Part shown: positions 23,073 through 32,292 of the stretch, piece by piece | How the letters are laid out: each line of letters begins with the position of its first letter | Numbering within the stretch: position 1 is the stretch's first letter | Source of the DNA: 40CM-4-69-5 sp036556905 | Lineage (GTDB): Bacteria; Methylomirabilota; Methylomirabilia; Rokubacteriales; CSP1-6 | DNA length: 46,252 nt | NCBI GenBank assembly: GCA_036556905.1 | Contig: DATBIM010000083.1 | Location: 1-46,252 of the forward strand | Direction of reading: 5' to 3' | Translations under genes and position numbers: made by a program | Notes under the pieces: model-generated | Database searches by the model: none | What the model was told of the DNA's origin: nothing | What the model saw: the letters and a program-made list of their open reading frames with translations, nothing else

Positions 23073-24628
23073 CGGCCTCCATCGCCAGCAATGTCGTGTT
23101 CACTTCCCTGCGCTTCCTCGTCGTCCTGCTGGCCGGCCTCGGCACCTCCGTCCTCGTGGCCCGCACGCTCGGGCCCCAGGAGTTCGGCACCTACCGGCTG
23201 GTGATGGGCCTGGTGTGGGGCCTGGAGGTCGCCGCTGTCCTGGCCTTCCCCAACGCCGTCACCAAGTTCACGGCCGAGCTGTCGGGACTCGACGAGCGCG
23301 GCCGGGACGCCCGGGTGCTGGGATTCTTCGCCCGCCGGGCCACGCTGACGTACCTGGTCGCGGCTGTTCCCGTCCTGCTGTTCGCCGATCGCATCGCGCG
23401 CTTCTTCCACGACGCGGCCATCGCGCCCCTGCTCGCGCTCGGCGCGCTCGCGGTGCTCCCGGGCGTCTACCACGGGCTCCTGGCCGGCGCCCTGCGCGGC
23501 CGGCAGCGCTTCCGCGAGCTGGCCGCCCTGGGGCTCGGGCAGTCGCTGCTCGGGGTCGTGGGCACGGCCCTGGTGCTGGTGCTCGGCGGCGGGCTGCATG
23601 GCCTGTTCGTCCTGTTCCTCGTGCTCAACCTCGTGAACCTGGCGCTGGTCGGGCTCGCCATGCGGGGACAGTGGGTCAGCGGCGAGATCCTGGGATCGGC
23701 CCTCACCGGTCGCATGGGCTGGTACGGCGCGGCCATGGGGCTCATCGCCGTGCTGGGGGCGGTCATCTGGGAGCGCTCGGAAGTCTTCTTCCTCGGGCGC
23801 TGGACGATTCCGGAGCAGGTCGGCTTCTACAGCCTGGCCTATACGCTGGCCCTCCATCTACGCCGGCTCCTCACGACCTCGTTCGGTGAGGTGCTCTTCC
23901 CGGTCATCGCCCACTTGCAAGGCCAGGGCGACGAGAATCGGATCGCCACCGCGTTCGTCCAGGCCACTCGCTACCTGATCATGGTGGCGTGCCCGCTGGT
24001 CGTCGGAGGCGCGATCTTCGCGGAACCGGCCATCCGCCTGCTCTTCGGCCCCGCCTACGTGGCGGCGGCCCCGGTGCTGGCGGTCCTGATGGTGTCGGCC
24101 GGCGCCGTGGCGCTGGCCCAGCCGGCGGCGGCCATCCTGGTGAACAAGGAGCGGTTCCGCTTTCTCACCGTGTCGTTCGCGGCGCTGGCCGCGGGCAACG
24201 TGGCGCTCGACGTGCTCCTGATTCCGGCCGGGGCGGCCCTGGGCGCCGCCGTCGCCAATACGACCACCCAGCTGGCCGCGGTGGGCGCCCAGCTGGTGAT
24301 CGTAGTCCGCCTGCTCGGGGTCCGCTTCCCGCTGGGTACGCTCCTGCGCGCGCTGGGCGCGGCCGGCCTGGCCGCGCTCCTGGCCTGGGGGCTTAGCGGC
24401 AGTGGCGACGCCCCCGGCCTGGCCCTGGGCCTCATCGTTCTGGCCGTCGGGTACCCGCTCGCGCTTCGTCTGGCCGGGGCCCTCGACGGCGAGGACGGGG
24501 AGCGGCTGCGCGAAGCGGCCTCGGCATTTCCCGACCCCGTCCGCCGGCTCGTCGCGGGCGTCCTGGTGGTCCCCGCCCTGCGCCTCGGCTCACGGGGCCA
24601 CCAGGCAGATGCCAAGTCCGGCGCCTGA
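23066..24628 (+). CDS. Wzx-like polysaccharide flippase
   Basis: From GTG 23066 the product has 520 residues and about fourteen hydrophobic segments, the form of polysaccharide transporters (Wzx/PST, MOP superfamily). The N-terminal segment TSVLVARTLGPQEFGTYRLV is the usual first conserved block. The start overlaps the SQD1-like gene by 7 nt and the end overlaps the methyltransferase by 20 nt. These proteins flip undecaprenyl-diphosphate-linked repeat units to the periplasmic face. With the Wzz, Wzy-like and Wza-like genes nearby it makes a Wzx/Wzy-type assembly line. Confidence 0.87.
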   Translation: MLTASIASNVVFTSLRFLVVLLAGLGTSVLVARTLGPQEFGTYRLVMGLVWGLEVAAVLAFPNAVTKFTAELSGLDERGRDARVLGFFARRATLTYLVAAVPVLLFADRIARFFHDAAIAPLLALGALAVLPGVYHGLLAGALRGRQRFRELAALGLGQSLLGVVGTALVLVLGGGLHGLFVLFLVLNLVNLALVGLAMRGQWVSGEILGSALTGRMGWYGAAMGLIAVLGAVIWERSEVFFLGRWTIPEQVGFYSLAYTLALHLRRLLTTSFGEVLFPVIAHLQGQGDENRIATAFVQATRYLIMVACPLVVGGAIFAEPAIRLLFGPAYVAAAPVLAVLMVSAGAVALAQPAAAILVNKERFRFLTVSFAALAAGNVALDVLLIPAGAALGAAVANTTTQLAAVGAQLVIVVRLLGVRFPLGTLLRALGAAGLAALLAWGLSGSGDAPGLALGLIVLAVGYPLALRLAGALDGEDGERLREAASAFPDPVRRLVAGVLVVPALRLGSRGHQADAKSGA

Positions 24629-25412
24629 CGTGGAGCGGCTGCGTTACGAGCCGAATCACTGGGTCCGGGACGAAGATCCCGGCCGCGCGCTGGCCTCGTA
24701 CCTGGAGCTCTGTCAGCGTCCGTTCAACCGCACCAAGCTGGAGGTGATGTCGGGGATGCTCCCCGGCGAGCTCGCGGGCCAGAGCGTCCTGGACTACGGG
24801 TGCGGGGCGGGGTCCTTCACCGTGCTGTGCGCCCGGCGCGGGGCTCGCGTGGTCGCCGTCGACGCCGAGGGCGCCGTGCTGCGGACGGCCAGCTACCACG
24901 CGCGCCGGGAGGGTGTGGCCGAGCGCTGCCGCTTCATCGACACCGATACCTTCGCCGGCCGGCCGGGGGACGAGACCTTCGATGTGATCGTCGCCAAGGA
25001 CGTCATCGAGCACGTGGCCGACGATCAGGGGCTGCTGCGCGACTTCGCCCGCCGCCAGCGCCCAGGCGGCCGGCTGCTCGTCAGCACTCAGAGCGCGCTC
25101 TCGCTGACCTTTCTCGTCGAGAGCCTGTACTTCCGCGCCTGGCGTGGCGAGACCGGCTGGTGCGGCTGGGATCCGACCCATTTGCGCTTTTATACTCCCC
25201 GCTCGCTGGCCCGGAAGCTGCGCGCCGCCGGCTACCGCCCGCGCTGGCGTCACGGCTTCTACATCGTGCCCTATCGGATCGTCACCTACGCGCTGCTCTT
25301 CCGCCGATGGATCGAGCTTCCCGCCCTGCGGTACGTGGACCTCTGGCTGGGGGGCCACGTTCCCTTCAACCTCTTCGGCTGGGACCTGGCGGTGCTGGCG
25401 GAGCGCGCGTGA
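24609..25412 (+). CDS. Class I SAM-dependent methyltransferase
   Basis: The product from ATG 24609 has 267 residues. Motif I is VLDYGCGAGSF, followed by an acidic residue after beta-2 (VVAVDAEG) and the motif IV-like DVIVAKDVIEHV. The C-terminal part (TGWCGWDPTHLRFYTP, then aromatic-rich segments) is typical of methyltransferases in polysaccharide clusters. It probably O-methylates a sugar or a lipid-linked intermediate. The longer frame upstream lies inside the flippase gene, so the first ATG near its end is used. Target unknown. Confidence 0.85.
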   Translation: MPSPAPDVERLRYEPNHWVRDEDPGRALASYLELCQRPFNRTKLEVMSGMLPGELAGQSVLDYGCGAGSFTVLCARRGARVVAVDAEGAVLRTASYHARREGVAERCRFIDTDTFAGRPGDETFDVIVAKDVIEHVADDQGLLRDFARRQRPGGRLLVSTQSALSLTFLVESLYFRAWRGETGWCGWDPTHLRFYTPRSLARKLRAAGYRPRWRHGFYIVPYRIVTYALLFRRWIELPALRYVDLWLGGHVPFNLFGWDLAVLAERA

Positions 25413-26428
25413 GGAGCGCGGCGGGCCGGTCGCCCCGGGTCACCGTGGTCATGCCCGTGTACAACGCCGAGCCCTATCTGGGCGAGGCGCTGACCGGCGT
25501 GCTGGGGCAGACCTTCGGGGACTTCGAGCTGCTGGCCATCGACGACGGCTCCACCGACGGCAGTCTGGACATGCTCCGAGGGTGCGACGACCCCCGGCTG
25601 CGCGTGGTGGCGCAACCCCACCAGGGCGTGGTGCGCACGATGAACGCCGCCCTGGCCCTGGCGCGGGCCGACCTGATCGCCCGGGCCGACGCCGACGACG
25701 TCTGTTTGCCCGAGCGCCTGGAGCGGCAGGTGCAGTTCCTGACCGCTCATCCCGGTGTCGCTCTGGTGGGCGGGGTGATGCGCAGTGGCGCGCGACTGTT
25801 CCAGTACCCGTGCGACGCGGCGCGAATGCGCTGGCTGGCGCTCTACCAGAGCCCGGTGGCGAACACGACGATCCTGTTCCGGCGCCGGGCCGCCCTCGCG
25901 GTGGGTGGCTATCCCGAGGACTTCCGGCTCGTCGATGATTATCCCTTCGTGTCCCGCCTGCTCGCCCGCTACGACGCCGCCAATCTGCCGGCGGACCCGG
26001 TGGTCCTGCACCGCCCGAACCCCGAGGGGATCAGCGGCCGTCACCCGCAAGCGCAGGCCGCCGAAGGCGATCGCGTGCGTCGGGCCAATATCGCCGCGCT
26101 GGTTCCCGAGCCCGTCGCCGCCGAGGCCCTGTTCCGGCTGCTCCTGGGCCGCGCGGTGACGGCCGCCCATGCCGTGGCGCCGCTGCTCGACCGGCTGATC
26201 GGGGCGTTTCAGCGATGCTGGGCGCCGGACGCCGCCGGCTGGCGCCGACTGGGCCCCTGGATCGGGCGTGAGCTGTTTCAGCGCGCGCTGCTTCACGGCG
26301 CCACGGCGCCGGCCGTGCTCATGCGCATGGCCTGCTACGCCTGGTGGATGGACGGGGGGCTGGTCTTTCGACCGTCCACCCCGAAGGCGCTCGTCCGACA
26401 CCTCGTGATGCCCCGGGTCGGCTGGTGA
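25409..26428 (+). CDS. Family 2 glycosyltransferase
   Basis: From GTG 25409 the product has 339 residues. GT-A fold marks are VMPVYNAEPYLGEAL, IDDGSTDGSL and the metal-binding RADADDVC. The acceptor region has GGYPEDFRLVDDYPF. About 120 residues of mainly helical sequence at the C-terminus have no clear match. It likely adds a sugar from a nucleotide donor to the lipid-linked repeat unit at the cytoplasmic face. Start and stop both overlap neighbours by 4 nt. Donor sugar cannot be read from the sequence. Confidence 0.9.
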   Translation: MRSAAGRSPRVTVVMPVYNAEPYLGEALTGVLGQTFGDFELLAIDDGSTDGSLDMLRGCDDPRLRVVAQPHQGVVRTMNAALALARADLIARADADDVCLPERLERQVQFLTAHPGVALVGGVMRSGARLFQYPCDAARMRWLALYQSPVANTTILFRRRAALAVGGYPEDFRLVDDYPFVSRLLARYDAANLPADPVVLHRPNPEGISGRHPQAQAAEGDRVRRANIAALVPEPVAAEALFRLLLGRAVTAAHAVAPLLDRLIGAFQRCWAPDAAGWRRLGPWIGRELFQRALLHGATAPAVLMRMACYAWWMDGGLVFRPSTPKALVRHLVMPRVGW

Positions 26429-28044
26429 GTCCGAGCGGCCGGCCAGCTGTCCTCGCGCTGGCCGCGGTGGCCGCCTTCGCGCTGGCCGTCCGGGTCCTGT
26501 TCTTGCGCGAGGACTCCACGTTCCAGCGGACGGACGAGGTCATGTTCGTCCTGAGCAGCCTGAAGCTTCACGAGTTCGTCGCCCCGGAGAGTGTGGGCCG
26601 GGCGCTGCGCGAGCTGTTCTGGATGTTCGCGTTCCCCTGGGGTTACCCGGTGTTGCTCTTCACCTGGGGGCTGCTGGAGCTGGCGCAGGCCGTCGGCATC
26701 GCGGTTCGGGAGGCGACCGTGATCGCCCCCTTCGCCGTGCTGGGCGCGGCGACTACCATGCTGGTCTTCTTCCTGGGCCGACGCCTGTTCTCTTCCGCGG
26801 TCGGCCTGGCCGCCGCCGCCGCGGTGGCCGTGCTCCCCTCCCACGCCGCGCAGTCGCGCACGATTGCCGCGTGGATCCTGGCCTCCAACCTCTTCATCGT
26901 GGTGGTGCTCGCGTACCTGCGCTACCGGGCCACTCACGCGCGCCGGGATGCCTGGCTCTTCGGCCTGGCCCTGGCCGCCTACCTGCCGTCCGACAACCTG
27001 GTCCCGGGTGGAGTGGCGCTGCTGAGCCTGCACGCGGTCATGGGGACCGCCGGGTCGCTGGCCACGCGGGCGCGGGACCTGCGCGCCCTGTTCTGGCGGC
27101 GCGAGATCCTCGTGTTGCCCGCCCTCACGGTCGCGCCGCTGCTGGTGGTGCACCTCGTCTTCGTACTGGCCGGGCGGGAGAGCTACGGGTTCATCGGTCA
27201 TTACTTCGTCGGCAAGGTCGCTCCGGGGATGCACGTGACGCCGGCGCTGGCGGGCCTGGTCGAAAACGCCGGGCCCGCGCTGGCGCTCCTGCTGGCCCTG
27301 GGCGCGGCCCGCGGGGTCATGGCCCTCGTGAATCGCGACCACGGTCTTCTGCTCGCGCTCTGGGCGATCGCGTTCGGCGTGCCCACCGCCTTCATGGCGA
27401 ACCCGATGGGCACCGTGGTGAACGCCTACCTCACGCCGGTGCTGCTGCCCTTGCTCGTGCTGGGCTGCGCCGCCGCGGTCGAGGCGGCCGAGCATGTCTC
27501 CGCCGCGGTCCGTCCGCTGGCCCGCACGCTGACCGCCGTCGCGTTCGCGCTGCTGATCGGATGGACCGCGCTGATGATCCCATCCCGCGTCTACGGCCGG
27601 GCCTTTCTGGGCCCCGCGGATCCCATCGGGCTCTGGGGGGGTGAGACCTACCTCAACGACGGCGCCAAGACCGCGGGCTACTTCATCCGCACCTCGACCC
27701 GGCCGGAGGCCGTGGTTCTGTCCGATCTCCGCCTCTTCGTCGGCAAGTACTATTTTCATCGCACGACGCGACTGGCCGACGATGCGCGAGCCGGCGCCGG
27801 CGCGCCTCCGGCCCCTCCCCCCGTCGACGTCGTGGCCGTGACCCGCGAGGCTCGCCACCGCCTCGACACCACCGGCTACACCCTGGCGGCCACGGTGACC
27901 CATGGCGGCGTGGCCGTGTTCTACGTGTACACCCGGGCGCCGGCCTCCCATCGCGTGCTGGCCGCCGAGGATTACGACCGGAGGTTCGACCGTGAGTTCG
28001 GACGGATCGAAGCGCTTCGCTACCCGGTGATATGGGGCGACTGA
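26425..28044 (+). CDS. GT-C type membrane glycosyltransferase (PMT/ArnT-like)
   Basis: From GTG 26425 the product has 539 residues with about ten hydrophobic helices. An early periplasmic loop has RTDEV near residue 34, at the place of the catalytic Asp motif in GT-C enzymes of the ArnT/PMT type. The C-terminal soluble part (after about 420) contains EAVVLSDLRLFVGKYYFHR and a VDVVAV strand. GT-C enzymes use polyprenyl-phosphate sugars and work on the outer face of the membrane. It may decorate the glycan or a lipid. It converges with and overlaps by 25 bp the minus-strand glycosyltransferase. Confidence 0.78.
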   Translation: MSPSGRPAVLALAAVAAFALAVRVLFLREDSTFQRTDEVMFVLSSLKLHEFVAPESVGRALRELFWMFAFPWGYPVLLFTWGLLELAQAVGIAVREATVIAPFAVLGAATTMLVFFLGRRLFSSAVGLAAAAAVAVLPSHAAQSRTIAAWILASNLFIVVVLAYLRYRATHARRDAWLFGLALAAYLPSDNLVPGGVALLSLHAVMGTAGSLATRARDLRALFWRREILVLPALTVAPLLVVHLVFVLAGRESYGFIGHYFVGKVAPGMHVTPALAGLVENAGPALALLLALGAARGVMALVNRDHGLLLALWAIAFGVPTAFMANPMGTVVNAYLTPVLLPLLVLGCAAAVEAAEHVSAAVRPLARTLTAVAFALLIGWTALMIPSRVYGRAFLGPADPIGLWGGETYLNDGAKTAGYFIRTSTRPEAVVLSDLRLFVGKYYFHRTTRLADDARAGAGAPPAPPPVDVVAVTREARHRLDTTGYTLAATVTHGGVAVFYVYTRAPASHRVLAAEDYDRRFDREFGRIEALRYPVIWGD

Positions 28045-29135
28045 GCGCTGCGGTAGACCGCGAGCGTGGCCTCGGCGATCCGGAAGGCATCGTGCCGCTC
28101 CAGGGGATAGACGGGCGCCTTGCCGGTCCGCTGGGTGCGCACGATGTGCGCGGCGATGGCCGCCGGCGTCACCGCCGCCAGGACGGCCTCCGGGCAGGCG
28201 GCGGCAAACTCGGGCACCCCCGGCGGCAGGATCGCCTTGCGTCCCAGCGCGATCGCCTCCAGCCCGGAGCGGCCCAGCCCCTCGGCCCGCGAGGGCAGGA
28301 CGAACAGCTCGGCGGCCTGGAGCAGGAGCAGGACGTCCGGGTGGGGAACCGGGCCGAGGTAGTGCAGGCGGGCATCGCGGGCGACGTGGGCGCGGAATCC
28401 GCCGGGAACGTGCGCGTCGCCTTCCGGAGTCAGAGGGCCGGCCAGCGCCAGGTGAAGCTCGGGCAGCTCTCGCCACACGAGCGCCATCCCGGCCAGCAGC
28501 TCGACGACGCCCTTGGCGGGCAGGATCGCGCCGACGAACAAGACGTAGGGCACCGCGCCCACGCCGTAGCGGACCCGGGCGGCGGCCACCTGGGCCGGCG
28601 TCGCCGGCACGGGTGGCACGAAGGGAATGGGGACGTGGACGAGGCGCGCGGGCGGGAACCCGGCGGCCAGGAGGTAGTCACGGATGTTCTCGGAGGCGCA
28701 GATCAGCCTGCTACAGTGCCCGTACTGGGCGATGTCGGCGCCCTCGTGCCTGGCCGCGAGGTCCCGCATGTCGCCGACCAGGGGGGCCCGGAACAGCCGG
28801 GCCAGCCGGTGGATGGCGCGATAGGAGACCAGGGTGTGGTAGTGCACGACGTCGCTGCGCAACGCGAGGGAGACGAGCAGCATGACCACGACCGTGGCCA
28901 GAGCCGCGCCGCGCTCACCGAGCCGCGTGCGGCGGGCGCGCGCGGCCGGCAGCAGGCGGAGGATGCGTACCGCTCCCCGTTGCTCCCGGCGCGGGGCGCC
29001 GGCCACGGCGCGCGTGAGGATGGTCACGCGCGCCGCCGGCGCCACCCGGGTCAGCATCTGGCTCAGGGTGTCGAAGTACACGGCGGCGCCCGACAGTGAC
29101 GGGAAGAAGAGCGGCGTGACGAGCAGGACCCGCAT
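28020..29135 (-). CDS. Family 4 glycosyltransferase, only gene of opposite strand in the locus
   Basis: The product has 371 residues from ATG 29135 (an in-frame ATG at 29150 would add five). The N-terminal domain starts MRVLLVTPLFFPSLSGAAVY, a GT4 opening; the C-terminal domain has YVLFVGAILPAKGVVELL and the EGLGRSGLEAIALG loop that replaces the usual E-x7-E donor motif. GT-B fold enzymes of this type use nucleotide sugars. It interrupts the plus-strand operon: its stop overlaps the preceding gene and only 25 bp separate its start from the next plus-strand ATG. Later insertion or inversion of a cassette is possible. Confidence 0.85.
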   Translation of the reverse strand: MRVLLVTPLFFPSLSGAAVYFDTLSQMLTRVAPAARVTILTRAVAGAPRREQRGAVRILRLLPAARARRTRLGERGAALATVVVMLLVSLALRSDVVHYHTLVSYRAIHRLARLFRAPLVGDMRDLAARHEGADIAQYGHCSRLICASENIRDYLLAAGFPPARLVHVPIPFVPPVPATPAQVAAARVRYGVGAVPYVLFVGAILPAKGVVELLAGMALVWRELPELHLALAGPLTPEGDAHVPGGFRAHVARDARLHYLGPVPHPDVLLLLQAAELFVLPSRAEGLGRSGLEAIALGRKAILPPGVPEFAAACPEAVLAAVTPAAIAAHIVRTQRTGKAPVYPLERHDAFRIAEATLAVYRSAQSPHITG

Positions 29136-29160
29136 CGACGTCGCGACCATATCATAGGCG

Positions 29161-30144
29161 ATGCACATCCCCAGCGGCGCGCTCTTCCGCCTCTACGACG
29201 CCGACCGGCTGCTTGGCCGCGCCGAACGACGGGGCGCCCGGCGCTTCGCCACGGCGTGGGTGCGGGGACTCGGCGACGTGCCCTTCATCGTCGGTGAGTT
29301 CGTCCGCTATGTGCGGGGACGGATCCCCGATGCCGAGGTCTCGGTGCTGGTTCGACCCGGCCTCGAGCAGGCCTGCCGGTGGATCGAGGGCGTGCGTCGC
29401 GTCGTCGTCGTCGAGGACTGGGCGCGTGAGCAGACGCTGACCTCGCGCTGGGGCCTGGCCTTCCCCCCGCCCTGGGAGATCCGCCGGGCGCTGGCGGCCC
29501 GCAACCTCGTCCGCGAGTGCGAGGCGATCCTGCCCTACCCGCTAGGGCGCTGGTACGATCGCGATCCGCTGGGGCGGCGGCCACGCCTGGTCTGGACGGA
29601 GGCCGAGCGCGCCTTCGGCCGCGCGTTCATCGATCGGGCCTTTCCCGACGATGGCCGCTTCGTCATCACGCTGGACACCGAGATCGGCACCGGGCGCTAC
29701 TACGATTTCAACAAGGAGTGGGGGGCCGCTCGCTTCGCCGTGCTGATGACAGCGTTGCTGCGGACCATGCCTGAATGCCGCCTCGTCCTCGTCGACGCGC
29801 GTCGGTCGGGGACGGTGCCCGGGGACGCGCGCGTCCTCGACGCGCGGGGGACGTTGTCGGTGGCCCAGAGCATGTCCGTCATCGCCAACTCCGATCTCTT
29901 CATCGGGCTCGATGCCGGCCCGGCCAACCTGGTCTACTTCCTCGACGGCATCACCGTGGATCTCATCGTGCTGCTGGGGCGCACGGACTGCTTCACCCCC
30001 CTGCGTCACCCGCCGGCCAGCCCCGGTGTCCGCCTGACCACCGTCGTCGGCCCCGGCGAGGACGTCCTGGCGATCAGGCCGGAGGCGGTGCTGGAGGCGG
30101 TGCAGTGGATGCGCTCCCGGCGGCGCGCCCCCACCCAGGCGTGA
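29161..30144 (+). CDS. Family 9 glycosyltransferase-like protein (heptosyltransferase-like)
   Basis: The product has 327 residues. It contains WVRGLGDVPFIVGEFVRYV, close to the RLRGLGDVIM-type start of GT9, and SDLFIGLDAGPANLVYFL, matching the family's S-D-x-x-I-G-x-D-x-G block near the C-terminus. GT9 enzymes include heptosyltransferases of lipopolysaccharide core. Core assembly is possible, but a cluster-specific sugar is equally likely. A -10-like TATCAT lies at 29150-29155, only 5 nt before the ATG, so it may have a nearly leaderless mRNA or a later start. Confidence 0.75.
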   Translation: MHIPSGALFRLYDADRLLGRAERRGARRFATAWVRGLGDVPFIVGEFVRYVRGRIPDAEVSVLVRPGLEQACRWIEGVRRVVVVEDWAREQTLTSRWGLAFPPPWEIRRALAARNLVRECEAILPYPLGRWYDRDPLGRRPRLVWTEAERAFGRAFIDRAFPDDGRFVITLDTEIGTGRYYDFNKEWGAARFAVLMTALLRTMPECRLVLVDARRSGTVPGDARVLDARGTLSVAQSMSVIANSDLFIGLDAGPANLVYFLDGITVDLIVLLGRTDCFTPLRHPPASPGVRLTTVVGPGEDVLAIRPEAVLEAVQWMRSRRRAPTQA

Positions 30145-31061
30145 CGAGGGCGCCCTCGTCGCCGAGCATCGCCGTCCTCATCGTGACCCGGAACCGTCGC
30201 CACGATGTGCTGGAGGCGCTCGCCGGTATCGCTGCTCTCGACTATCCGTCGGACCGGGTGGAAGTGCTCGTCGTCGACAACGGCTCCCACGATGGGACGG
30301 AGACCGCCGTGCAGGACTGGCTCCGCTCCCAGGGCGCGCGCCTCGCGCGGGGGGCCTGCCTGCGCTCGCCCGACAACCTCGGGGCCGCGGCGGCCAGAAA
30401 TCTTCTCGCCGCCAAGGCCTCCCCGGCCAGCGATGTCTGGCTCTTCCTCGATGACGACGCCGTGCCCGTCCCCGGGATCCTCGGCCCGCTGCTGACGGCG
30501 CTGGACGAGCCCACCGTAGGCGCAGTAGGGGCCCGGATCGTGGCCTACGACGCGTCCGGCCGCGATCTCAGTGGCGCCGGCTGGATCGACCGTCGGCTCG
30601 GCCGCCTGCGCGAGACACCGGCGCGTGCCGCCGTCGACTGCGACTTCGTCATCAGCTGCGCCATGGCGGTTCGGCCGGCGGCCTTCCGGGCCGTGGGCGG
30701 CTTCGATGAGGACTATTTCGTCTACCACGAGGACGTCGACTTCTGCCTGCGCCTGGCCCAGCGCGGCTACCGGGTCCGGTACGAGCCCGCCGCCGTCGCC
30801 CGCCACAAGGTTCCGCCGAACAAGCGTCGGGCGCCGGAGCGCCTGTACTATCTGACCCGCAACAAGCTCCTGCTGCTGCGCCGGCACCTGCCCGGGCGCC
30901 GCTCCCCGACGGCCTGGTTAGCCTCCGGCGTGTCCCTGATTCCCCGGATGCTGCTGGAGTCGGTGCTCGTCAATCGCGGTCTCGCTGGTGATGAGGTTCG
31001 CGCGATCCTGGCCGCGGGGCGCGACGCGCTCCGGGGTGTGACGGGACCATGGCGCCGCTGA
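30141..31061 (+). CDS. Family 2 glycosyltransferase, rhamnosyltransferase-like
   Basis: From GTG 30141 the product has 306 residues. GT2 marks are IAVLIVTRNR, VLVVDNGSHDGT, FLDDDAVPVPG (the DxD) and GGFDEDYFVYHEDVDFCLR, which is typical of the WbbL-type rhamnosyltransferase branch. A C-terminal amphipathic region with NKLLLLRRHLPG is common in that branch. It probably transfers a deoxysugar onto the growing unit in the cytoplasm. The start overlaps the GT9-like gene by 4 nt and the end overlaps the next gene by 13 nt. Confidence 0.88.
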   Translation: MTRAPSSPSIAVLIVTRNRRHDVLEALAGIAALDYPSDRVEVLVVDNGSHDGTETAVQDWLRSQGARLARGACLRSPDNLGAAAARNLLAAKASPASDVWLFLDDDAVPVPGILGPLLTALDEPTVGAVGARIVAYDASGRDLSGAGWIDRRLGRLRETPARAAVDCDFVISCAMAVRPAAFRAVGGFDEDYFVYHEDVDFCLRLAQRGYRVRYEPAAVARHKVPPNKRRAPERLYYLTRNKLLLLRRHLPGRRSPTAWLASGVSLIPRMLLESVLVNRGLAGDEVRAILAAGRDALRGVTGPWRR

Positions 31062-32212
31062 CCGCGATCCTCTTCGTGATCGACAATCTCGAGTTCGGCG
31101 GGGGCGAGCGCGGCTTTCTCCAACTGATTCGCAGCCTGGCTGGTGAGGGCGCTGCGGTGAGCGTCGCCGCCCACCCCGGCGGGCTCTTCGAGGTCCAGGC
31201 CCGCGCCGCCGGGGCCGAGTTCGTGGCCCTGGACATGCGTTCCCGGGCCGGCCTGACGACCATCGCCCGCCTGTGGCGGCTCGCTCGCAGCGGCCGCTTC
31301 GCCGTGGTGCACAGCCAGGGCGCCCGCGCCGACTTCTTCGCGCGGATGGCCGTATGGGCGGTGCCGGAGGTCCGGCTCGTCTCGACGGTCCAGATGCCGG
31401 TGGACGGCTTCGGGGTCGATCGTCTCCGCGGCGGCGTCTATCGCTTCTTCGATCGGCTGGCTCGCCCGCGCGTGGACCGCTTCATCGTCGTCTCGGGCGC
31501 CCTCCGGCGCCGGCTCGTCGGGGACTGGGGCGTGCCCCCGGCGCGTGTGGCGCTCGTCCACAACGGGGTGGAGACGTCGCGGCTGCGGCCCTCGGGGAGC
31601 GGCGAGGCCGGCCGACGGCTCCGGCGGGAGCTCGGGCTTCCCGAGCATGCTCGGATCGTCGGTGGCGTGGGCCGGCTCGTCTGGCAGAAGGGCTTCGAGC
31701 ACCTGCTGGCGGCGATGGCCGAGGTGCTGGTCCGGGTGCCGGAGGTCTGGCTGGCCATCGTCGGGGATGGCCCCCGGCGCGAGGAGCTGCAGGCGCGGGC
31801 GGCGAGCCTTGGGCTCACCGGGCGGGTCCGCTTTCTGGGGTTCCGGTCGGACGTGCCCTCGCTGCTGAGCGGCGTCGACGTCCTGGCTGTCCCTTCGCTG
31901 CTGGAGGGCTTCCCGATGATCACGCTGGAGGCGATGGCGCTGGGGGTGCCGATCGTGGCGACGGCCATCGACGGCATCGTCGAACAGCTCGATCACGAGG
32001 GCCAGGCCCTGCTGGTCCCGCCCGGCGAGCCCGCGGCGCTGAGCCGGGCCCTCGTCACCCTGCTGCAAGATGCCGCGCTGGCTCGCCGGCTCGGCGCAGC
32101 GGCCCGGCATCGCGCGGTCGCCCTCTTCGATGCGAGCCAGGCCATCGCGGCAACACGTCGAGTTTACGAGGAGTTGGTGAGCGCGGCCCCGGCCGGCCAG
32201 CCGGTTCGGTGA
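31049..32212 (+). CDS. Family 4 glycosyltransferase
   Basis: The product has 387 residues and the GT-B order: N-terminal FVIDNLEFGGGERGFLQL, a glycine-rich acceptor loop, then VGRLVWQKGFEHLL and PSLLEGFPMITLEAMALG, the E-x7-E donor motif of GT4. It likely uses a UDP- or GDP-sugar. The ATG lies 13 nt inside the previous gene. After its stop an 80-bp gap (32213-32292) precedes the amidotransferase, the largest internal gap in this part of the locus, so a transcript may end or begin there. Confidence 0.92.
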   Translation: MAPLTAILFVIDNLEFGGGERGFLQLIRSLAGEGAAVSVAAHPGGLFEVQARAAGAEFVALDMRSRAGLTTIARLWRLARSGRFAVVHSQGARADFFARMAVWAVPEVRLVSTVQMPVDGFGVDRLRGGVYRFFDRLARPRVDRFIVVSGALRRRLVGDWGVPPARVALVHNGVETSRLRPSGSGEAGRRLRRELGLPEHARIVGGVGRLVWQKGFEHLLAAMAEVLVRVPEVWLAIVGDGPRREELQARAASLGLTGRVRFLGFRSDVPSLLSGVDVLAVPSLLEGFPMITLEAMALGVPIVATAIDGIVEQLDHEGQALLVPPGEPAALSRALVTLLQDAALARRLGAAARHRAVALFDASQAIAATRRVYEELVSAAPAGQPVR

Positions 32213-32292
32213 GGACCTCGGGGGGCCGTTCCCCAGCGACGTTCAGTTAGGCGCCGGCGCCTGCTGTCCCCCATACTGGCTTTAACCCCGTT

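Noticed and set aside
26335..28476. 713-residue minus-strand frame
   Set aside because: It covers a well-supported GT-C gene and part of the next gene; its translation is Arg/Gly/Gln-rich filler without motifs.
29161..30144. waaC/waaF heptosyltransferase naming
   Set aside because: GT9 motifs are present, but the sequence is divergent and no ADP-heptose genes are nearby, so a gene symbol would be unsupported.
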